Assembly (NCBI GenBank): GCA_934129945.1
Contig: CAKOXC010000009.1
Coordinates: 1 to 33,455, forward strand
Reading direction: 5' to 3'
DNA length: 33,455 nt
DNA from: an uncultured Bacilli bacterium
GTDB lineage: Bacteria; Bacillota_I; Bacilli_A; RF39; UBA660
Shown one piece after another: positions 25,476 through 32,859 of this stretch (positions within the stretch are counted from its first letter, which is position 1; each line of letters opens with the position of its first letter). A program made the position numbers and the translations under genes. The notes beneath the pieces are model-generated. The model was not told where the DNA came from. It ran no database searches and saw nothing but the letters and a program-made list of their open reading frames with translations.

Positions 25476-26062
25476 TAAGTTTTAGCCCTAAATATATAAA
25501 AACCTTTAGATTTTTCCATTATTTCGATTTTATATATTTTTTCTAGTTCCTTAGCAATACTTTTAGCACCTTGATCTTTTCTTATTACAAACCAAAGTTC
25601 TCCATTTATATTTAAAAATTCATGAGCTCTTTCAAGAATTTCTAAAACAATATTTTTACCAGCTCTAATCGGTGGATTAGACACTATTACATCAAACTTT
25701 TCTTTAACATTTTCATAAATATTACTTTCAAAAGCTTGAGCATTTACTTTATTTTCTTTTATATTCATATTTGTTAAATGAACTGCTCTTTTATTTATAT
25801 CAACCATTACTACTTTAGAATTTAGTATTTTAGCAAGACTTATTCCAATAAATCCATAACCACATCCTACATCTAAAATACTTTTATTTTTATCAATATT
25901 TTTTATCATTGTTTCAATTAAAAGTTTACTTCCAAAATCTAAATGATCTTTTGAAAAAACACCATTATCACTATTAAAAACAAGCGAAAAATCACCATTA
26001 GTGTACCTAATAGTTCTTATTTCGCTTTTTAAATTATTTTCATTAGTAAAATAATGTGCCAA
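25472..26062 (-). CDS. ybxB: Class I SAM methyltransferase, RsmC/YbxB-like (16S rRNA guanine-N2)
   Basis: 196-residue methyltransferase. Motif I is ILDVGCGYGFIGISLAK, followed by VMVDINKRAVHLTNMNIKENKV, and the catalytic-site motif is VSNPPIRAGK (NPP followed by Ile instead of the usual Phe/His). This is a single-domain RsmC-type enzyme, as in Bacillus YbxB, expected to make m2G in 16S rRNA; the site is inferred from family. TTG start at 26062, with TGGTGA just upstream; no ATG fits the frame better. It stands directly before rpoB, its Bacillus position. The ribosomal protein genes rplJ-rplL that normally precede it are absent, and it has its own promoter. Confidence 0.87.
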   Translation of the reverse strand: MAHYFTNENNLKSEIRTIRYTNGDFSLVFNSDNGVFSKDHLDFGSKLLIETMIKNIDKNKSILDVGCGYGFIGISLAKILNSKVVMVDINKRAVHLTNMNIKENKVNAQAFESNIYENVKEKFDVIVSNPPIRAGKNIVLEILERAHEFLNINGELWFVIRKDQGAKSIAKELEKIYKIEIMEKSKGFYIFRAKTY

Positions 26063-26098
26063 AAAATCACCATTCTTCTAAAAGTTCCAAGTGCAATA

Positions 26099-26127
26099 AT
26101 TATATAATATTTTGAGGTTTTAGTCAA
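26099..26127 (-). promoter_or_regulatory. Vegetative promoter of the ybxB-like gene
   Basis: -35 TTGACT (26122-26127), 17-nt spacer, -10 TATAAT (26099-26104), ending 36 bases before the TTG start. Confidence 0.85.
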
Positions 26128-26150
26128 TAAAATTCTGTTATTAAGCCAAG

Positions 26151-26172
26151 AAAAAAAGAAGGATTAACCTTC
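26151..26172 (-). terminator. Terminator of the microprotein operon
   Basis: GAAGG-TTAAT-CCTTC read leftwards (26158-26172), then a run of seven Ts (26151-26157), six bases after the stop codon of the 37-residue gene. Confidence 0.8.
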
Positions 26173-26177
26173 CTTTA

Positions 26178-26291
26178 TTAAAAAATTACACTACCTAATA
26201 TTATAGCAAGTAAAATATATAATATTAGAATTATAAATGCGCTATTATTATTGTTAGAACAAGTTTTTTCTGTCTTTTTACAACAGCTCAT
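26178..26291 (-). CDS. Small Cys-containing membrane microprotein, sporulation-type
   Basis: 37 residues: a hydrophilic head M-S-C-C-K-K-T-E-K-T-C-S-N4-S and one hydrophobic helix (AFIILILYILLAIILGSVIF). GGAGG lies eight bases before the ATG, and a terminator follows. It is the second gene of a two-gene unit, 18 bases behind a YjcZ-like gene of the same architecture, so a related spore-coat or membrane microprotein is likely. Too short for family assignment on its own. Confidence 0.7.
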   Translation of the reverse strand: MSCCKKTEKTCSNNNNSAFIILILYILLAIILGSVIF

Positions 26292-26309
26292 TATTACACC
26301 TCCTATTTA

Positions 26310-26396
26310 TTAGATAAATGCTCCTACTATGATTATAAGTAAAATAAATAATACTAAGATTATAGCAGGACCAAGTCCAGAACAGTTGTGATTCAT
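26310..26396 (-). CDS. YjcZ-like sporulation microprotein
   Basis: 28 residues: MNHNCSGLGPAII followed by LVLFILLIIIVGAFI. This matches the pattern of the YjcZ/YhdB-type sporulation proteins of Bacilli, a short Gly/Asn/Tyr-rich head then (V)LFILLIIVGA at the C-terminus. AAGGAGG lies eight bases before this ATG; another ATG seven bases upstream is out of frame and too close to the site. A candidate mother-cell promoter lies at 26430-26456. It supports the view, with gerA, that this organism forms spores. Confidence 0.82.
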   Translation of the reverse strand: MNHNCSGLGPAIILVLFILLIIIVGAFI

Positions 26397-26429
26397 AAAT
26401 CATTCCTCCTTTATTTGTCTTTTCATTTA

Positions 26430-26456
26430 TATTGTATGGTTAACTAAAATTTATGT
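26430..26456 (-). promoter_or_regulatory. Candidate sigma-E/sigma-K promoter for the microprotein operon
   Basis: Read leftwards, CATACAATA (26430-26438) matches the mother-cell -10 consensus CATAnnnTA. An AC dinucleotide (26455-26456) lies exactly 16 bases upstream, as in sigma-K promoters. No vegetative promoter is visible in the same stretch. Confidence 0.5.
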
Positions 26457-26487
26457 GCTGGTTTATTATCACACTTGCAACAAATAA

Positions 26488-26516
26488 TTGTATTTTAATG
26501 TTATAATTGTTATAAT
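26488..26516 (+). promoter_or_regulatory. Vegetative promoter of the PrsA-like gene
   Basis: -35 TTGTAT (26488-26493), 17-nt spacer, -10 TATAAT (26511-26516), 24 bases before the ATG at 26540. Confidence 0.7.
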
Positions 26517-26539
26517 AAGTATTGTTTAGGAGGATAGAA

Positions 26540-27547
26540 ATGAAAAAGAAAATATTAGTACTTTGTATGTGTTTAATATTAACATCAGGGTGTGGAAAAC
26601 AAATACCAAAATTAAAGAATGGTGAAGAAGCTGTTGTTACTATTAATGAAAAGAATAAAATTAGTGTTGATGAATTGTATGAAAAAATTAAAACTGATCA
26701 TGCTTTAGAAACTTTAATAAGTATGATTGACAAAAATATTTTGGAGGATAAATATAAAGATAAACTTAATGATGCTACTACTAATGCCGAATCAACTATG
26801 AAGTCTTTAGAAGAACAGTATAAAGAAAAATTAGAACAAATGATATCATATTATACTGGATATGCTACTAAAGAAGCTTATCAAGAATCTCTTTACTTAA
26901 GTTATTTACAAAATTTAGCTAAAGAAGATTATGCTAAAAATGAAGTTACAGATAAGGAAATTAAAAAGTATTATGATGATAAAGTTATTGGTGATATTGA
27001 ATTAAGTCATATTTTAATTACACCTGAGACTACTGATAGTATGTCTGACGATGAAAAGAAAACTAAAGAAAATGAAGCTCTAGACAAAGTTAAAAAAATT
27101 ATTGAAGAATTAAAAAAAGCTGATGATGTTAAAGCTAAATTTACTGAACTTGCAAAAAGTGAATCAAAAGATGAATCTACTGCTAAAAATGGTGGTTCAC
27201 TTGGATATGTAAATTATGGTACATTAAGTGATGATTATGATAGTTTAATTGATGCTGCTGTTAAATTAAAAAATAATGAATACTCTACTACAGCAATAAA
27301 AACTTCTTTAGGATACCATATAATTTTAAAAACTAATCAAAAAGACAAATCTAAATTAGATGATATTAAAGATACTATTATAGAAAAAATTGCTAATGAA
27401 AAAATAACTAATGATTCAACAATGTCAGTTAAAGCCATGCAACAACTTCGTAAAGATTATAATGTAGAAATTCAAGACACTGAGTTAAAAGAACAATATG
27501 CAAAATATATTCAAAATGCATTATCTCAAAATACAAATAATAACTAA
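26540..27547 (+). CDS. prsA: PrsA-like peptidyl-prolyl isomerase lipoprotein (foldase)
   Basis: Extracytoplasmic, lipid-anchored foldase assisting secreted proteins. Start at ATG 26540 (335 residues), with GGAGG seven bases upstream; an upstream TTG at 26522 overlaps that site. Signal peptide MKKKILVLCMCLILTSGC with lipobox LTSGC. An N-terminal SurA/PrsA-type helical region follows, then a parvulin domain beginning IELSHILITPETTD, with GGSLGYVNYGTL in the middle and closing SLGYHIILKTN, then a short C-terminal helix. All parvulin landmark motifs are present, so isomerase activity is plausible, though not all PrsA proteins need it. Shares a bidirectional terminator with recX. Confidence 0.92.
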   Translation: MKKKILVLCMCLILTSGCGKQIPKLKNGEEAVVTINEKNKISVDELYEKIKTDHALETLISMIDKNILEDKYKDKLNDATTNAESTMKSLEEQYKEKLEQMISYYTGYATKEAYQESLYLSYLQNLAKEDYAKNEVTDKEIKKYYDDKVIGDIELSHILITPETTDSMSDDEKKTKENEALDKVKKIIEELKKADDVKAKFTELAKSESKDESTAKNGGSLGYVNYGTLSDDYDSLIDAAVKLKNNEYSTTAIKTSLGYHIILKTNQKDKSKLDDIKDTIIEKIANEKITNDSTMSVKAMQQLRKDYNVEIQDTELKEQYAKYIQNALSQNTNNN

Positions 27548-27576
27548 AAAACAGGATATTTTAAAATCCTGTTTTT
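27547..27576. terminator. Bidirectional terminator between prsA and recX
   Basis: Inverted repeat AAAAACAGGAT (27547-27557) and ATCCTGTTTTT (27566-27576) with an 8-base loop, A-rich to the left and T-rich to the right, between convergent genes. It overlaps the recX stop codon. Confidence 0.88.
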
Positions 27577-28331
27577 ATATTGTTTATTTCGTCACTAGAA
27601 AATCCTTTACTTCTAAGTTTTAATTTAATTTGATATTCTAAAACTTCTCCATCATATTTCTTGCTTAATTTATTTTTTTGCTTATTATATTCTTTTATAA
27701 TAATATTTTTATCACAAGAAATATTTTTAGTATTGATTACATCAGAAACCATTGATTTATCAAAACCATCATTTACCAATGAATTTAATATCTTACTTTT
27801 TAAAATATAAGTACTATAATTATGATTAGATTTTATTTTCTTGTCAATTATTTTATTTATTTTATTTTGCCATACACTATCATTAACATTATTTAAATAG
27901 TCAATACTTTTCTCTTTAGAAATTCCTAAATCTTTTAATTTTGAAACTATTTTGTTAGGACCTATATTACTAAAATTTATTTGATCATTACAAAAAGCTT
28001 GAATGTATAAATTTTCGTTTATTGCTTTATTATTGACTAATTTATTTATCGTCTCTTCAATTGTTTTAGAATCTATATCTTTTTTTTCTAAATATTTTCT
28101 AATTTCTAATTTAGTACGCATTTTTTTTGAAATATATTTTAATGACAAATAATATGCATCTAAACTAGAATTATATTTTATTATTTCTTCTAATTTATTA
28201 GTATCAAAAGTTTTATTTACTAGCAAATTATATTTTACTATAACATCGTCATATAAAACTATATCTTCACCACTTTCAAATATAATTTTATATTTATTAT
28301 TTTTTTCTTTTTTAAATGATTTTATTTTCAT
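27561..28331 (-). CDS. recX: RecX regulatory protein
   Basis: Modulates RecA filament growth during recombination and SOS repair. 256 residues from ATG 28331, which has GAGGG six bases upstream; the ATG two codons earlier is too close to the site. Composed of helical three-helix repeats typical of the family: DAYYLSLKYISKKMRTKLEIRKYLEKKDID, AINENLYIQAFCNDQINFSNIGPNKIVSKLKDLGI, and a C-terminal KLRSKGFSSDEI. Larger than the roughly 150-residue E. coli form, as is usual in Bacilli. A LexA-box-like sequence overlaps its promoter, consistent with SOS control. recA itself is not in the window. Confidence 0.88.
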   Translation of the reverse strand: MKIKSFKKEKNNKYKIIFESGEDIVLYDDVIVKYNLLVNKTFDTNKLEEIIKYNSSLDAYYLSLKYISKKMRTKLEIRKYLEKKDIDSKTIEETINKLVNNKAINENLYIQAFCNDQINFSNIGPNKIVSKLKDLGISKEKSIDYLNNVNDSVWQNKINKIIDKKIKSNHNYSTYILKSKILNSLVNDGFDKSMVSDVINTKNISCDKNIIIKEYNKQKNKLSKKYDGEVLEYQIKLKLRSKGFSSDEINNIKTGF

Positions 28332-28348
28332 GCTCATCCCTCAAAAAA

Positions 28349-28377
28349 ATACTATCATTAAAACGAATGTTCGTCAA
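28349..28377 (-). promoter_or_regulatory. recX promoter with overlapping LexA/DinR-box-like site
   Basis: -35 TTGACG (28372-28377), 17-nt spacer, -10 TAGTAT (28349-28354). CGAACATTCGTTTT (28360-28373), overlapping the -35, resembles the Gram-positive SOS box CGAACRNRYGTTYC with about two mismatches. Confidence 0.6.
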
Positions 28378-28406
28378 GAAAAAAAGACTATAAATTTTTA
28401 TAGTCT
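28378..28406 (-). terminator. Terminator after the NPKTG surface protein gene
   Basis: Stem AGACTATAA / TTATAGTCT (28385-28393 and 28398-28406) around the stop codon, followed leftwards by TTTTTTTCTT. The T run abuts the -35 hexamer of recX. Confidence 0.85.
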
Positions 28407-30125
28407 AAACAATTTATTTTTCTTTTTAGTGTAAAAATATATTCCTGTAGCAACTATTATACCAACTACAATTACACTAATTGAAATTATAGTTCCAGTC
28501 TTAGGGTTTTCAGTAGTATTATTTGAAGATTCATTTTTATTTTGATCTTCTTTTTCTACTATAACAAACTTTCCAACTTTATCAGTATCAATTTGTACTT
28601 TATCCCCTACTACAATATGATTTACTAATGTTAAAGTACCATTCTCTTCTACATAATATACTAGTATATTATCTGGATTATATCCAGATGGTATTTTTAT
28701 TTCAACTGTTACTTTACTTTTAGGTTGAACATTTTGACCATCTTTAGTCAAAGTAATTTCAATTACTTCGAATCTTTTTGCACCAGTAACTTTCTTTTCT
28801 ATTTCTTTATAAAGATTATCATTTTCATTTATTTTATTATAATTTTCTTGGGTCCCCTCATCAAGTGCATCACCATTATATATTATTGAAGAATTACCGG
28901 TAGAATCTTCAATTTTACTTCCTTTAACTTCAACATCTATAGTATATATTTTACCAGTACCCTCAGCTGTAATTATAGCAGTACCAGCTTTTAATCCAGT
29001 AATCAAACCATTAGAGCTTGTTGTAGCTACCTCTGCATTATTAGAACTATATATAATTGATGTATCTTCTAATAATGATGCTAAATCAAAAGTTGAATTT
29101 ATTGATAAAGTTATTTTGTCTAATTTAATTTGTTTTTTCCCTGTATTATCTTCAAAGATACAACAATTCTTATATTTACCAGTAGACGCATCATAATTAT
29201 AATTAGTGGATTCTACACTTGAAGAACCATCACTTTTAACTATCTTAATATATAATGTAGAATTATCATTAAGATTACTTGAACTTATTTCATTATTATA
29301 TCCAACTTTAGCCCATTTAGAATCATCAGGGTTATTTTCTAATTCTTTAATAGTTTTTTTATTAGCAGATATTTTATCATTCTTTGCTTTAATTTGTTCA
29401 CTTATTGTCGAATTTATGCCTTCTATTCTTGTTATTTGTGTATTACAATCTTCATTAGAGCTAGTAAAACTAGCAATATTATCCATTGTAATTTTTTTAC
29501 TATTTAATAAATTTCCATAATTATTTATTGCTGAATATAAATTAGAATAGCATTGGACTACTATTTGAATATTACCCTTATTAGTCAAACAACTTTGTTT
29601 CTGTGTTCCCGATAGGCTATCGCAATTAATAGCATTCATTTCAGTTTCTTTATCATTTTTTTGCTTTTTAAGGTCGTTAAGCTCTGTTGATATACTATCA
29701 ATTGTTAATGTACTATAATTAATCGACTTATATCCATCGCATGTAGTAACATTGTTTTTTGAGTAATTTTCAATTTGACTATCATAGTCTTTATTCCTAT
29801 CATCTAATATTTTAAGTTGACTATCATTATTTCTCATCGTTGCTCTATATGACTCTAAAGTAGTATTATTTTCACCATAAGTGTTTCCTAATTCAATTAC
29901 ATCATTACCCAAATTTATATTTTCTTCTTCTAAATCTTTTTGTTTTTTTAAATCAGCCTCTTTATATTTCACCCATTGATAATAAACTACATCTCCATTA
30001 TCTAATGTATCTAAACCTTCTAATTTAGTATTTCCATTAATATATTTTGGAAATTTTATATCTGCATTTGCAATTACTGGAAACATAAATAATACAGATA
30101 TTACTAATAATAATTTCTTTTTCAT
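28398..30125 (-). CDS. Sortase-type wall-anchored surface protein with coiled coil and Ig-like domain
   Basis: 575 residues, exported. Signal peptide MKKKLLLVISVLFMFPVIANA. Residues about 55-270 are charged, Asn-rich and probably coiled coil (KQKDLEEENINLGNDVIELGN...), including several Cys residues that may form disulfides. A bacterial Ig-like (Big_2) domain follows (LDKITLSINSTFDLASLL...NGLITGLKAGTAIITAEGTGKIYTIDVEV), then a beta-rich linker (about 440-520, YVEENGTLTLVNHIVVGDKVQIDTDKVGKFVIVEK). The C-terminus has a sorting signal: NPKTG (540-544), a hydrophobic helix and a KKKNKLFRL tail. NPKTG is a variant of LPxTG, so a class-specific sortase is expected elsewhere. Likely adhesion or envelope role. 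A good promoter lies at 30151-30179; the ribosome binding site is weak. Confidence 0.85.
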   Translation of the reverse strand: MKKKLLLVISVLFMFPVIANADIKFPKYINGNTKLEGLDTLDNGDVVYYQWVKYKEADLKKQKDLEEENINLGNDVIELGNTYGENNTTLESYRATMRNNDSQLKILDDRNKDYDSQIENYSKNNVTTCDGYKSINYSTLTIDSISTELNDLKKQKNDKETEMNAINCDSLSGTQKQSCLTNKGNIQIVVQCYSNLYSAINNYGNLLNSKKITMDNIASFTSSNEDCNTQITRIEGINSTISEQIKAKNDKISANKKTIKELENNPDDSKWAKVGYNNEISSSNLNDNSTLYIKIVKSDGSSSVESTNYNYDASTGKYKNCCIFEDNTGKKQIKLDKITLSINSTFDLASLLEDTSIIYSSNNAEVATTSSNGLITGLKAGTAIITAEGTGKIYTIDVEVKGSKIEDSTGNSSIIYNGDALDEGTQENYNKINENDNLYKEIEKKVTGAKRFEVIEITLTKDGQNVQPKSKVTVEIKIPSGYNPDNILVYYVEENGTLTLVNHIVVGDKVQIDTDKVGKFVIVEKEDQNKNESSNNTTENPKTGTIISISVIVVGIIVATGIYFYTKKKNKLFRL

Positions 30126-30150
30126 AAATAACCAACTCTATTCTAAGTAA

Positions 30151-30179
30151 ATTTTACCATTAAGTATTATTATTTTCAA
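30151..30179 (-). promoter_or_regulatory. Vegetative promoter of the NPKTG surface protein gene
   Basis: -35 TTGAAA (30174-30179), exactly 17-nt spacer, -10 TAAAAT (30151-30156), 25 bases before the ATG. Confidence 0.78.
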
Positions 30180-30184
30180 CCAAA

Positions 30185-30211
30185 ATAAAAAAGACTATAC
30201 ATAATATAGTC
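30185..30211 (-). terminator. Terminator after nrnA
   Basis: GACTATA-TTATG-TATAGTC (30193-30211) read leftwards, followed by TTTTTATTTT. The stem shares GACTATA/TATAGTC with the terminator at 28378-28406. Confidence 0.82.
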
Positions 30212-31184
30212 AATTACAATTTTTTTTATAATCTTTACATACTTGGTCTAAGTCTTTTAATAAGTTGTCAATTTCACTTTCATCAGTAGTTTTTACACCA
30301 CTAGCAAACTTATGACCACCACCATGATATTTAGCTGCTATTTCATTAATTATAGGTCCTCTACTACGAATATTAATTTTAAATTGTTTATTTTTTTCAT
30401 CATTAGTAATGAAAACCCATGAATAAACACCTTTTATATTATTAAAATCATTTATCATATTAGATGGAGTTGCAGTGTCTACATCATACTCTTTTAAAAT
30501 TTCAGGACTAAATTTTATATAAGCAAGCCCATTATCAGTAATTATTAAGTTATTTGCTATATAACCATGAAATTTAATTTCATTTATAGGTCTTTCATAT
30601 AATTTAGGATAAAGAGATATAAAATCTATTCCAACTTCATCGATTAATCTATAAACAATTTTAAATGTTTCTTTGGATGTACTACCAACTAAAAATCTAT
30701 CACTATCTGATACAATTCCTAAAAATAAGTTATTTGCAACATTTTCATCTATTTTTAATTTTGTATTAAATAGTAATTCTGCTATCATTTGACAAGTTGA
30801 AGAAGCAGTAGTATCAACATACTCTACTTCACCAAATTTATCTTCATAAGGATGGTGATCAATTTTAACCATCTCTTTATAATTTATATCACTTATCCCA
30901 TCAACTCTATAAAGGTTTGGAACATCAAGTGCTATTACAAGGCAACCATCAAGTTCTTTGTAGTCTACTTTATCTAAAGAACCATAACTTTTAAATTTTG
31001 ACACACTATTTCCTAAAGCATAAACTTTTTTATTTGGAAATGTAAGTTTAATTGAATCTCTAAGTGCTATTTGACTTGCAACGGCATCTGGATCAGGTCC
31101 AATATGTCTTACTGTAACAATCGTGTCATATTCTTTTATTTTTTTATATATTTTTTTTAATACTTCTTTTGTGATAGTAATCAC
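30210..31184 (-). CDS. nrnA: DHH/DHHA1 phosphoesterase, NrnA-like (oligoribonuclease / pAp phosphatase)
   Basis: 324-residue cytoplasmic Mn2+-dependent phosphoesterase; NrnA family members degrade short oligoribonucleotides or dinucleotides and 3'-phosphoadenosine 5'-phosphate. Motif I is RHIGPDPDAVAS (His27, Asp31, Asp33), the DHH motif is KIDHHPYED, motif IV GIVSDSDRF, and the C-terminal DHHA1 substrate-binding motif is GGGHKFASG. The start is a GTG at 31184 with only a weak purine-rich sequence upstream, so translation may depend on coupling to ackA, which ends eight bases earlier. Whether its main substrate is nanoRNA, pAp or cyclic-dinucleotide breakdown products cannot be told. Confidence 0.92.
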   Translation of the reverse strand: MITITKEVLKKIYKKIKEYDTIVTVRHIGPDPDAVASQIALRDSIKLTFPNKKVYALGNSVSKFKSYGSLDKVDYKELDGCLVIALDVPNLYRVDGISDINYKEMVKIDHHPYEDKFGEVEYVDTTASSTCQMIAELLFNTKLKIDENVANNLFLGIVSDSDRFLVGSTSKETFKIVYRLIDEVGIDFISLYPKLYERPINEIKFHGYIANNLIITDNGLAYIKFSPEILKEYDVDTATPSNMINDFNNIKGVYSWVFITNDEKNKQFKINIRSRGPIINEIAAKYHGGGHKFASGVKTTDESEIDNLLKDLDQVCKDYKKNCN

Positions 31185-31191
31185 CTATTTT

Positions 31192-32367
31192 CTATTTAAT
31201 TAAATCATAAGTATCTAGTGCAATCATTAATTCTTCATTAGTTGGAATAACATATACTGGAATACTTGAATCATCACTACTGATTAATCTAAATTCTCCT
31301 CTAAAATCATTCTTATCATCATCAATTTTAATACCTAATGATGCTACTTTTTCAATTATTTCTTTTCTTGTTTGTTTAGAATTTTCTCCAACACCAGCTG
31401 TTAAAACAATAACATCAGCACCATTTAATTCATTATTATACATTGCAATATAATTAGCTATTTTTTGAACATACATTTCTTGTGCTAATATACATTTTTC
31501 ATCATTAGCTTTAATTCCATCTTCAACATCTCTTGAATCTGATTTACCACAAATTCCTTCAAGTCCACTCTTTTTATTTAAAGCTGTCATAACATCATCT
31601 AAACTCATATTTGCTTCATCCATCATATATTGAATGATTGAAGGATCGATATCACCAGGACGTGTTCCCATCATTATTCCAGTAATTGGAGAAAATCCCA
31701 TTGATGTATCTACTACTTTACCTGAATCAATTGCACATAATGATGCTCCTGACCCAATATGACAAGAAATTACTTTTAAATCATTTCTATTTAAATAATT
31801 TGATATTTCTCTATTAATAAATCTATGACTTGTTCCATGGAATCCATATCTTCTTACTCCATATTTTTCATACCATTCATATGGTACTGGATATAAGAAA
31901 TTTACTGGTTTCATTGATTGATGAAATGATGTGTCAAATACAGCAACCATTGGTGTATTTGGGAAAGCTTTTTTACTTGCTTCAATACATGCTAGCATTG
32001 ATGGCATATGAAGTTTTGCTAATTTTTTAAATTTATTACATGTTGCAATTACTTCATCATCTATAATTACACTATTTGCATATTTTTCTCCACCATGAAC
32101 TAAACGATGTCCTATTCCATCAATTTCATCTAATGATGAAACAACTCCTAATTCTACTATTTCTTTTTTTAGTAATTCTAAAGCTACTAAATGGTCTGGT
32201 AAATCAATCTCTCTATGAAGTTTTTCACCATTGATTTTAACGTCATAAAAAGACCCACCTATTCCTATTCTTTGAAAATAACCATTGATTAATTCTTTTT
32301 CTTCTGGTAATTCGATTACTGAAAATTTCATTGATGAACTTCCAGCATTAATTGTTAATATTTTCAT
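31192..32367 (-). CDS. ackA: Acetate kinase
   Basis: Interconverts acetyl phosphate plus ADP with acetate plus ATP; in a fermenter it makes ATP while excreting acetate. 391 residues. Landmarks: KILTINAGSSSMKFSV at the N-terminus (Asn and Ser contact phosphate), GHRLVHGG (catalytic Arg), VFDTSFHQSM, RRYGFHGTSHRF, SCHIGSGASL, DTSMGFSPITGIMMGTRPGDIDP and IVLTAGVGENS. I choose ATG 32367, which has GAGGTGG five bases upstream; the GTG three codons earlier lies inside that site. A TATAAT -10 is at 32386-32391, without a clear -35. pta is not adjacent. Confidence 0.97.
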   Translation of the reverse strand: MKILTINAGSSSMKFSVIELPEEKELINGYFQRIGIGGSFYDVKINGEKLHREIDLPDHLVALELLKKEIVELGVVSSLDEIDGIGHRLVHGGEKYANSVIIDDEVIATCNKFKKLAKLHMPSMLACIEASKKAFPNTPMVAVFDTSFHQSMKPVNFLYPVPYEWYEKYGVRRYGFHGTSHRFINREISNYLNRNDLKVISCHIGSGASLCAIDSGKVVDTSMGFSPITGIMMGTRPGDIDPSIIQYMMDEANMSLDDVMTALNKKSGLEGICGKSDSRDVEDGIKANDEKCILAQEMYVQKIANYIAMYNNELNGADVIVLTAGVGENSKQTRKEIIEKVASLGIKIDDDKNDFRGEFRLISSDDSSIPVYVIPTNEELMIALDTYDLIK

Positions 32368-32392
32368 TTTTTCCACCTCTTATTTATTATAC

Positions 32393-32419
32393 AAAAAAAA
32401 AGAAAGTTTTACTATCTTT
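32393..32419 (-). terminator. Terminator between the LysM-like gene and ackA
   Basis: Read leftwards, AAAGATAGT-AAA-ACTTTCTTT (32399-32419, one mismatch in the stem) runs into nine Ts. Confidence 0.65.
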
Positions 32420-32627
32420 TTATTTTCTTTTTTACACAAATTGGGCCAGTTTTAGCTTGATAATTAAGCAAGTTATCTTCTAATAAATATTTATTTGGAC
32501 CATACTCATTAAAATCTATATTTTTTCTTTTATAATTTATATCATCATTAAATTCATAATATTTATTAAATTTATTACTTAAATCTTCCATTCTATCACC
32601 TGTTTTTATTATGTATATTTTTTTCAT
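32412..32627 (-). CDS. Small LysM-like protein
   Basis: 71 residues. The N-terminus KKIYIIKTGDRMEDLSNKFN fits the opening of a LysM peptidoglycan-binding motif (Y-x-V-K-x-G-D-x-x-x-x-I-A-x-K-F-x). The rest (about 25-71, NDDINYKRKNIDFNEYGPNKYLL...) does not clearly complete it, and no signal peptide is present. Such stand-alone LysM proteins occur in spore coats. Start uncertain: the ATG at 32627 has a weak site, while ATG 32591 (Met13) has AGGTGA five bases upstream but would delete the LysM-like opening. The 17-bp inverted repeat covers this region. Low certainty of function. Confidence 0.5.
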   Translation of the reverse strand: MKKIYIIKTGDRMEDLSNKFNKYYEFNDDINYKRKNIDFNEYGPNKYLLEDNLLNYQAKTGPICVKKKIKR

Positions 32628-32653
32628 TTCTATTCAATAATAAAAACAGGTGA
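32596..32653. promoter_or_regulatory. 17-bp perfect inverted repeat / candidate divergent sporulation promoter
   Basis: Arms at 32596-32612 and 32637-32653 are exact reverse complements (ATAATAAAAACAGGTGA), with a 24-base centre. Each arm carries an AGGTGA ribosome-binding-type sequence ahead of an ATG on its own strand (32591 leftwards, 32660 rightwards). Leftwards, TGAATA (32631-32636), 17 bases, CATAATA (32607-32613) fits the sigma-F/sigma-G consensus; rightwards, TGTATA-17-CAATAAT is a poorer mirror version. No T run follows the arms, arguing against a terminator. Confidence 0.5.
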
Positions 32654-32659
32654 GTTTTA

Positions 32660-32830
32660 ATGGATAATAATTTTTTTAATCAAAATATTGATTGCGATGT
32701 TAAAAGTTGTAAAAATTGTGATTATAGTATAGGAAAATGCTTACTAGCCAGTATTAAAATTGTTAAAAATAATAACAAAAATAATATTAATTATGACGAG
32801 GCTTTTTGTGCAAACTATCAAAAAAAATAA
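32660..32830 (+). CDS. DUF1540-like small cysteine-rich protein
   Basis: 56 residues starting MDNNFFNQNIDC. Cysteines at 12, 17, 20, 27 and 50 follow the pattern C-x-V-x-x-C-x-x-C/N...C-x-x-x-x-I-x-V...C-x-x-F/Y seen in DUF1540 proteins (here CDVKSCKNCDYSIGKC, then ASIKIV, then AFCANY). The family is common in spore-forming Firmicutes and probably binds metal; its function is unknown. AGGTGA lies upstream in the inverted repeat. A bidirectional terminator follows immediately. Confidence 0.72.
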   Translation: MDNNFFNQNIDCDVKSCKNCDYSIGKCLLASIKIVKNNNKNNINYDEAFCANYQKK

Positions 32831-32834
32831 AATT

Positions 32835-32859
32835 CTACAATATTTATTGTAGTTTTTTT
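32835..32859. terminator. Bidirectional terminator between the DUF1540-like and Rpn-like genes
   Basis: CTACAAT-ATTT-ATTGTAG (32835-32852) followed rightwards by seven Ts (32853-32859); A-rich on the left side for the opposite strand. It overlaps the stop of the minus-strand gene. Confidence 0.85.

Noticed and set aside
26477..26487. TTGCAACAAA shared with the promoter at 3378 and, in part, with 184-193 as a regulon motif
   Set aside because: Only a short AT-rich match without the palindromic partner half-site; could easily occur by chance.
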